In this document: positions 56,585 to 64,000 of the stretch, piece by piece
Position numbering within the stretch: the first letter of the stretch is position 1
How the letters are laid out: every line of letters begins with the position of its first letter
Origin: Diplosphaera chodatii
Taxonomy: Eukaryota > Chlorophyta > Trebouxiophyceae > Prasiolales > Stichococcaceae
DNA length: 64,000 nt
Direction: 5' to 3'
Assembly (NCBI GenBank): GCA_032358165.1
Contig: JAALGY010000037.1
Location: 583,001 to 647,000 of the forward strand
Made by a program: the position numbers and the translations under genes
Notes under the pieces: model-generated
Seen by the model: only the letters and a program-made list of their open reading frames with translations
The model's database searches: none
Told to the model about the DNA's origin: nothing

Positions 56585-59500
56585 TCAGTCGTGCGTCAGG
56601 GTCATTACCTTCACGACGCCAGAGCTGTTGGCCGTCAGCAGCGTGTTGGTGCGCGGCTTCCAGCACACGGAGCTGATGAACTGGGCGGCGTCCGGTGTTG
56701 ACGGCGCAGCATCGGCACCGGCACACACAGGGTTGGCTGAAAAGTCCTGCTGCGCGATGGGCCGCGACATCGACTTGTAGTACACGTAGATCTGCACGAT
56801 GCATGTAAGACGGTTAGGGTCTGCAACTTAGGGGCCATGCTGGCATACGGCTTCAGAACAATGCATCAAATGGTTGCGTAAGGGTGGTTCATCCAGCATC
56901 GTAGGTACACATCATGGCTAACGATCACCTCGTTCTGTTCACTGCCGCACGCGATGAACTCGCCGTCCACCGACATGCCCACGAAGTTCTTCTCGTTCAT
57001 GTGCCCCCGATAGATGCGCGTGCATGACTGCAGGAACACATGCAAGGTTTTCAGTGGGACATTCAGTGAAGTCCCAGTGCGCATGTTTCAGGCACTGCAG
57101 AGGTGGCGATGGTGCACACAAAGCAGCATGGTCCCGCTGACAAGGTGGCTGCTGCTGTGCGAGTGCTCCTCGCCTGCGAGGGCAGGTCCCAGAGCCGCAG
57201 CGTGCTGTCCGTGGAGGCGGACATCACCTCGCCGCTGTCCACAAACCTCACATATGCCACCGCCTTGCTGTGCCCTGCGATGACGGTTGGTGCCAGACTG
57301 GGTCCTTCACGCACTCTGTGAGTATATCTTCTCTCTCACACACACACACACAGATACAGCCATAGGAGGTTCACGTGATCCAAGCTAGGCTTGCATAAGC
57401 AACTCGTCACATCAGTTGCCTACCTGCCATGACGTGCAGAGCGGTGTTGGCTCGCCGTAGGTCGTACACATGCACGCAGTGGTCTGCGGAGCCGATGGCG
57501 ATCTGAAGCAGCACACACACTTGTGTGTGGTTGGTGCTGTGGCAGGATGCGGACCACTTTGCTGGGCAGGCTGCAGTTGTGACATGCATGCTCTCGCAAT
57601 CTGCACAAAGCCTTCACGATTCGGGCACATGCCAGGCACCTGGTGCGCCTGCGCTGGATTGTACTTGACACAGCACACATTGGCCTTCATGTCGATGGCT
57701 GCAAGGCTGTCCTGCTCTTTGGTTGACCAAATCTGCATGCCAGTGGAGACATTGCCGCGTGGACTGATTTATAGTTCAGCGCAGCTACACTTCTTGGTGC
57801 TGGTTTTCATGTGGAGGGACAGCTGCCAAATTATGTTGCCACAAATTCACTATTGGCAAGGCGAGCTGAGTACAATCAGGGTCTCGGGTGCGATCGCACC
57901 TTCACCCAGCCATCGTCGGAGCCAGACACGAAGTGCATGGGGTCACTGTGACAGAAGTCCACCGTCCAGATGCGCTTCTCATGCGCCTCGTATTCTGACA
58001 GCTGCTGCCCTGTGGTCACATCCCACAGCGCCACCACGCCTGCAAGCATGCACATTCATTTGACGGGCCGTCGAAAGTCACAAATGGCACAGTTGTTGTG
58101 GCTGTGCTGTAAGTGCATACAGGCCGGTTGCAACCGACGAGTCCCTGCCACCGCACCCTCATAATCGGAGGAGATGATGTGAGGCCGCAGATACTTGTTC
58201 CACGACAGGCAGCTGAGCTTCGAGCGTGTGGAGATCTCTGCATGCGGCCGGTGCTGCGTCTCCAGGGGGTTCCGCATCACCTACAGCAGATGTTAGGGTG
58301 CTCAAGCTGCTGGGTGTAACGTTGCACCTGCAAACAGATCAATGCATGATGATGTCACATTGTCAGCATCTGGTTCAGATGATGTCAGCAGTAGTCTTTG
58401 CTCACTGTCGCAAAGTCGAAGATGGAGATGCGCTTCGAAACGCCAGCCGTCGCAAAGAGCGTAGCGTCACGGTCGAACTCGATGGAGGACAGGATGGCTG
58501 ATGACTGGCGGGCGCTGGCACGCGGCACCTGCGCTACCACCTGCAATCCGCAGCACCACAGACGTGACGTGGTGGCCGCATGATCCAGCTTCGCAAAAGG
58601 TGCAAATGGTGCAAGCATTGCGTACACCTTTGCCAAGTGTCCAGGCTATGATTCGTGGTCCACATGACACTGGCACCGCTGTGTCGCACGCGCAGCATGA
58701 GCACGTCCAGCTTGCATATCGAAGCAAGGCGGCCAGTGCCCAGCCTTGGCAGAAGCGCTGCAGGTACGTGTTTCATACTGTCTGCACGACGCACCTGGAG
58801 GCTGCCGAAGTGGGTGAAGACGGACAGCATGCGGGAGAACTCGGCAAGGCCCTCCGGCTCCATGCCAGACGTCACCGCCGGCACTCCCTCTACCTTCAGC
58901 CTCTTCGCAGCTGGTTCACCAGGCGTGGGCAGCTGCAAGCATATGTGGGGTGCTGCCTGAGTATCGGCTCATTCCTACACTGCATGCACATGCCTGTGCG
59001 CATCTGCTCAGGTGCCTGTCTGCAAGGTCCAGCAGGCAAGACTCAACGAATGGGCGTTCCATTCTGGGAACAAAGACAAGCATGCATGCTCTGAGTCTGG
59101 ACACGAGAGTGTTGAATTCTACACGCCCCTACTCATGCATCCAGACCGAGGAGCTATATGTGAGCAGAGTGCGGTGCACCGCACCTGCAACGGCAGGCGG
59201 TCCAGCTCCAGGGCAGACTGCTTCGAGCGCAGCGCCAGGTAGCACTGCTGCAGGTCCTTGAGCTGCGCCGCAACCCTCCGCCGCCGCTTCTCCCTCGCCT
59301 CCTCCGCCGCATCCACCGAGACAGCCACCGGCGCGGGTGACGGCTGCGAAGGAGCGGCTGCAGTACCGCCTGTCGCTGCGCTGGCTGCCGCTGCAGCTGC
59401 ACCTGCCAGGGACGCTGTTGCTGCGCCTGCTGAGAGAGCTGTTGAAATGGCTGGTAGTGGGCTGCCTGCAGGGGCAGCACTGACTGCGTGCGCCTGTGCG

Positions 59501-61316
59501 GGCATGGTCGCACCACTGCCAGGATGGCTGAGTGTCTGGACGGGCGGTGATGCCAAGTCAGCGCCACTGTCCTGCCTGCTGGTGCGGTCCAGAGCCTCGA
59601 TCTCCATCCTGCAAGCCACATTCCAGCTGCAGCTCGGGTGCAACTATGAAGATTAATCGCTCTGATAAATGTCAATGCATGGTAGGATTCTGGATGCTGA
59701 CGCTCACCTTTCAGCCTCAGCTGTGCTGAGAGGTCTGCGCTGACCCGTGGCAGTGCCTGCGACATGCTGCGGAAGGTTGCCTGATGACCGCGCCTCTGAG
59801 GCTACCGTGCTATCAACAAACCCGCCTGCTGCCTGATCGTTGGCATGCGGCGATCCAAGGGACCCGTCGCTGCCGCCGACTGTATCCCCTGGGATACCTG
59901 CTGCCATCTGGTGGTCCTACAGTCAGAACATGAGGACATGAGGCCAGCAAGTTTCAGCACAACCCTGCACTCAAAAAACTGTCAACTCGCCTCATATGCA
60001 TGTTCATACATTACATGATGCTGCTCAGCATCACACCAGTCTACTGCCTGATACATGATAATGCTCGCCTCGTGTGGAGCGTCAGGCAGCCCTGCAGGCC
60101 ACCCATGCTGCTCGTTGCCACCGCTCGGAAGTGGAGGCACTGTTGCATGCACTGGCTGTGCGGGCAGCGCCACAGGCTGTAGCTGAGGCTGCGGCGTTGG
60201 CAATGGTGCAGGCACCAAACTACTTGCTATTGCGGGAACAGCTGCACAGGCGCAGGCCATACGTGAGACGTTCTTTCAGGGGATATACACACGATGCAAC
60301 AAAAGACGAAGAGGAAAGGGAAGCCAAAACCAAGCAGCGAAGCAGGCAGTCAACCTGGCGCGCTGGAGGAAGGCGGTGCTGACAGCTCCCGCAGCCGGTT
60401 TTGCAGCAGCGTAGCAGGTGGCGGGAGTGTCAGATCCTCGGTCAGCTCGTCGCTGTCCTCCGGAGCCTGCCACAGTGGCATGACCAAAGATGAAGAGGTT
60501 CACCCAAATGTTTCCTGCCTGCCTTAGAGACACACATCTGGCACATCTGCAGCAGCAAGGAACCGCCAGATGTCACAGCAGAGGCCAACACACCGCATCG
60601 GATCGTTGTTGCACGAGCTGGATGTCATTTTCCAGCACGTGCAGCTGCTGACTGAGCTCCTGCAGCTTTTGCCACTTCGCCTCCCTGGATATCATCAGAC
60701 AGCTGTTTCGGGTACAAATCCAAACACACGATCAAGCCAATTGCTTTACTTTGTAGTGCCGATGCGTAATGGTATGTGCGTGTCACAAGAGCGCTTACCT
60801 GGAGTAGGTGAGGAAGTGCAGCAGCAGCTGCAAGTTGTCCTGTGCACTGCGCTGCTGCAGCGCCTGCTTTCGTGCATACAGCACCGAGAGCAGCCCTTCC
60901 AGGTCCTCCTCGCTGAGAGCGCTGCTCTTGGTCCCGCCAGTTGCGCCTGCATCCGCCGCTGCATCGGCATCACGCAGCAGCTGGTGGATGCGCTCTGCAA
61001 CTGACGCCCGCCGGCGCCGGTCTGCCACCTTGACCTTCGCCGCAAGCTGCTGCAGCAGGAAGTTGGGGTAGACCAGGTCGAAGGTGAGGTATGCCGCGCA
61101 AGAGGGGCAGTTCTTCCGGTGCGCCAGGTGCTGCGAGACGCAGGGGTAGCAGAAGGTGTGGCCGCATGCCGTCACGAAGGGATCGCGCAGCAGCGACCGG
61201 CACACGGGGCAGGTCAGGTCGTCGTGCTGCAGCAGCGTGTCGGCCTGCGGCAACAGTGCCGCATGCTCGCCATCCAGGCGCCCCTGCCCCTCTGCGCCGC
61301 TGTGCACGCCGTTCAT
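56585..61316 (-). CDS. COP1: E3 ubiquitin ligase COP1
   Basis: RING/coiled-coil/WD40 ligase that represses light responses in plants by marking transcription factors for degradation. Fifteen exons in phase: 61316-60799, 60684-60594, 60466-60355, 60241-60045, 59916-59708, 59608-59185, 58932-58795, 58540-58406, 58280-58157, 58039-57900, 57732-57640, 57502-57424, 57274-57174, 57027-56929 and 56791-56585, giving 888 aa. The RING is C3HC4: C36, C39, C51, H53, C56, C59, C70, C73, followed by VYPNFLLQQLAAKVK. A coiled coil (EAKWQKLQELSQQLHVLEND) comes next, then a roughly 270-residue Ala/Pro/Gln-rich linker. The conserved RRRRVAAQLKDLQQCYLALR leads to seven WD40 repeats (SIEFDRDATLFATAGVSKRI, LSCLSWNKYLRPHIISSDYE, FVSGSDDGWVKIWSTKE, STDSTLRLWDLP, HMNEKNFVGMSVDGEFIACG). 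One intron (57173) has a GC donor. Confidence 0.95.
57337..57352. repeat. CA dinucleotide repeat in COP1 intron
   Basis: A short (CA)n run (on the plus strand) within the intron between the twelfth and thirteenth COP1 exons. It is the longest simple dinucleotide run noticed in the window. Confidence 0.7.
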
Positions 61317-62157
61317 GGGCGGCGGAGGGTGAGGCCGCAGATGGCGCCCTCACCCTGCTGTTGTTGGCATGGCCTGGGGTCTCTTACATGCTCTGCCAGC
61401 GTTGACGAAGCTCCTGACTTGACGACCTTGGCAGTGACGCAAGCTGGTGTCAAGCACCCCTGGTTGGAGACAGTCGTTGGAACTACAGAGGCATTATGTC
61501 GGAAGCACCGCTGTGGTCTCACGCCGACATATAGCACAAGAGGTAGCACATGAACAGTCAAATCCGCAGCCACGACGTCGCTAGAGGCCACGCTGCGAAC
61601 GTGCAACTGAGGATCTGCTTCCCGTGTCACGTGGAGACAGGGCGGCTTCAGGCTCGCCATGCGGTGCGTGGCAGGCCGCAGAGTTGCGTCACTTGACTTG
61701 CTCTGTGTCCTCATCAACTGCAGAGAGAATATCGTCTCGTATAACATATTAGCAGACCAGCCTCCGAAGTGGTGTTGCGCCTTGAAGAAGCGACCTGTCA
61801 TCCCGGCCTATCGTGTCCGGTTGTGTAGGTGTCCAGCTTGGCGTTGTCGAGTCGTGCACAGTTGACTCGTCGACCACTCTCACATTGACTTTGAGCATAC
61901 CTGGTGCTGTCATACCCCACAGCGATACCACAGCTCCCTCACAAGGAAAGCCGAGCTCCTTCAGGCAGCATCTGTGGGGTCACCTGCGGGTAGTGTTGGT
62001 CAGCTCGAGAGGACTAGACCTGTGTTGTCGGGTGACAGCCTACATAGCTGCAAGTGCAAGTCTTACTGCTTGAGGCTTGGCTTCAAAGCCTTTCGGAAGC
62101 CCCGGCTGCCTGCCGCGGGTGGTGGGCTGTCCTGCCGCCTTCCGCCCAGCGGACAGC
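61317..62157. other. Divergent intergenic region of COP1 and ABCC transporter
   Basis: 840 bp between start codons on opposite strands. An A/T-rich patch lies at 61730-61755. No gene recognised. Confidence 0.35.
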
Positions 62158-64000
62158 ATGGCAGGCTTCTTCTCGAAGGAGGCGCGTACTACCAGGAAGG
62201 AGAACAAAGCCGAGCGCAGAGTGAAGAAGTATGAGGGGGCAGTCAATAAAGCAGCAGGAACGCAGCCACCCAAGTTCCTGTCATGGCGCGCCATCTCTGC
62301 GCTCTTCTACCTATGTGAGGACAGCTGTCTGCCGGGGTCCAGTTGTCGTTGTTTGACTGCGTCGACCGATAGTAGCGAGTTGTGTTCCCAGTTGCTGTCT
62401 GTTGTGCCAGGTGTAGTGCTGATCAACAAGGTGCACTGCAGGGTACACACCGCTGCTCAGCTTGGGGTACAAGCGAACCATCCAGATGGAGGATGAGTTC
62501 GGGCTGCCTTATCACCTGGAGACGGCCAACACATACCCAACCTTTGCAGCGCGGCTCCGCAAGCGCATGGAACAATCAAAACAGACAGAGAAGGTGACGC
62601 ATGCCTGCAGCATCCTTGCGCATGCGGCCTGTGAGCGCACATGCATTTTTCGCAGTGCCTGAGCGTCATGCGTCTCGCACCTGCAGGGCAGGCAGAAGTT
62701 TGAGCGGACAGAGGCGGGCAAGATTGCACCACACCTGTGGGGTGCACTCCTGACGCAGCATGGCGCATGGCTGTTTGCCTCAATTGCGCTGCAGGGCATC
62801 TACAATGCCTTCAACTTCAGGTGCAGACATTGTCCTCCTGCGCTGCTGGCTTCGTGCGCTGCTGTATCACTTTTCATCCTGTCAGAGGACTGATGTCGAT
62901 GTTTGTGGTGTGCAGCGGGCCCGTCATCCTGAACAAGATAGTCACGTTTCTGCAACAATCCAGCCTGTATCAAGCAGCGCAGGATATCACACTGGTGAGA
63001 TTGCGACTGACTATTCTGGTGACATGCTGATGTTCAAGCAAAGCGATCTCACAAGTTGGAGTGTGCTGAAAGAAGTTGCTCAACAGCACTTATGCTTGCA
63101 CTGCAGCCGCCAGGGGTTCCCGTGCCCCAGGAGCCGGATATCGGCAATGCGTACCTCTACGCTGTTCTGATCTTCGTGTTTCCATTGGTTGGCGCCATGG
63201 CGCTGGTGCACAGCAACAGACTGGCAATTCAGGTGCAGATCAAGCTGCGCGCAGAGCTGACATCAGCAGTCTACCGGAAGGCACTGCGCCTCAGTGCCAG
63301 GTGGGCTTGAAGACATCAGCATCCGCCCAGCTTGCACAGGAAAGAAGGAGCACAGTGGTCAGGGGCCTCGGCAGTATGAGATGCACTCCATCTGACGGGT
63401 TGCCATTGGACACTGTGCAGGGCAAAGCAGCAGACGGAAACAGGCCGCATTGTCAACCTGATGTCTGCAGATGTCAACAACGTCATGGTGCGCCACATCA
63501 TCATGTTTCGTTGAGCTGATGCTCGCAAGCCCCTTGTCACTATCATGTATTCAATGACGTATCCCCTGTGCACAGGTGTTCTTCTACCCCATGTTCTCAC
63601 AGCTGCTGATTGCCCCGTGCATCCTGATTGCGTCATTGGTGCTGCTGTGGTTCCAAATCAAGTGAGTCATGCTTCATGCTTGGCAGCTGTTACCAGTCAT
63701 AGCGCCATTTGCATAGCACTCGTAACCTGATGCAAGGGCGATTGCATGCTGCCTGTGTTTGCACAAACGCTGCAACTGCCCTCAATGGACCACGCAACCG
63801 AAACTGGCACGCTAAACCTGAACTTACTGGCTGTTTACTGGGTGCAGATGGGCGACCTTCATCGGCCTGGCCATGCTGCTGCTCAGCTCGCCTGCCACGG
63901 GTCTGTTTGTGAAGCGGCTCACTGGGCTGCGCCGACGCATGCTGATCGAAACAGACTCGCGTGTCAAGCTCATGAACCAGCTGCTGGTCGGCATCCGCGT
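62158..64000 (+). CDS. ABCC-type (MRP) ABC transporter, N-terminal part (partial, runs off right edge)
   Basis: Eight exons in phase: 62158-62314, 62442-62593, 62687-62820, 62916-62994, 63107-63300, 63421-63487, 63576-63661 and 63848 to beyond 64000. The N-terminus is charged (MAGFFSKEARTTRKENKAER). It is followed by SALFYLWYTPLLSLGYKRTI, the typical ABCC 'F.W..PLl..Gykr.l' motif that opens the first transmembrane domain. Helices with FNFSGPVILNKIVTFLQ and LYAVLIFVFPLVGAMALVHS come next, then the coupling region VQIKLRAELTSAVYRKALRL, TETGRIVNLMSADVNNVM and FYPMFSQLLIAPCILIASLV, all characteristic of MRPs. Nucleotide-binding domains lie beyond the window. There is no TMD0; the protein starts close to the first ABC membrane domain. 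Likely role: export or vacuolar import of conjugates. Confidence 0.9.

Noticed and set aside
62417..62430. A 14-bp exon in the ABCC gene encoding LLINK
   Set aside because: It joins the first exon in phase but leaves the next exon out of frame. Splicing 62314 directly to 62442 gives TGG (Trp) at the junction and the family motif W-Y-TPLLSLGYKR.
1..64000. Prokaryotic operons, phage or transposon content
   Set aside because: Apparent ORFs on both strands are mostly shadows of GC-rich exons. Genes are spliced, monocistronic and eukaryotic. No transposase, integrase, reverse transcriptase or terminal repeats were seen.

Overview
This window is nuclear DNA from a green alga (Viridiplantae, most likely a core chlorophyte). 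It is GC-rich and almost every gene is broken into many short exons by spliceosomal introns of roughly 70-350 bp. The gene set fits a photosynthetic eukaryote: a thylakoid K+/H+ antiporter of the KEA3 type, the cytochrome b6f subunit PetM, the photomorphogenesis E3 ligase COP1, the organellar amidotransferase subunit GatC, a plant-type beta-ureidopropionase and an NPC1 sterol transporter. No prokaryotic operon structure, transposon, CRISPR array, rRNA or recognisable tRNA was found. All exon coordinates were worked out by eye from reading frame, GT/GC...AG borders, phase continuity and family similarity, so individual borders may shift by a few bases. For most genes the joined exons keep one open frame with consistent phases.

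Layout, left to right. A partial RecQ4-like gene (-) runs off the left edge. It is followed by gatC (+), a CCDC115/Vma22 V-ATPase assembly factor (+), a SUN-domain membrane protein of the SUCO/POD1 class (+), KEA3 (-), MSH3 (+), a small two-helix membrane protein (-) and XRCC3 (+). Next come beta-ureidopropionase PYD3 (-) and a large NPC1 gene (+), which are divergent and 348 bp apart. After these lie an unrecognised multi-exon protein (-), a sucrase/ferredoxin-like [2Fe-2S] protein (+), a free-standing peroxisomal SCP2 (-), a KNL2/Mis18BP1-like centromere protein (+), an unrecognised small protein (+), an MTHFR-family protein (-), a single-exon unknown (+), the exon-junction protein Y14 (-), PetM (+), a SnoaL/NTF2-like protein (+), a RING-less MAT1 (-), COP1 (-) and the 5' part of an ABCC transporter (+) that runs off the right edge.

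Genes are tightly packed and alternate in strand, giving many divergent pairs with short shared upstream regions. Neighbours are not functionally linked as in an operon, although three DNA repair genes (RecQ4-like, MSH3, XRCC3) lie within 23 kb. The most interesting observations are the KNL2/Mis18BP1-like protein that joins a CENP-C motif to a SANT domain and an acidic tail; the unusually high share of GC-AG introns (about 12 of roughly 160); the absence of a RING domain from MAT1; and several conserved-looking proteins I could not name.
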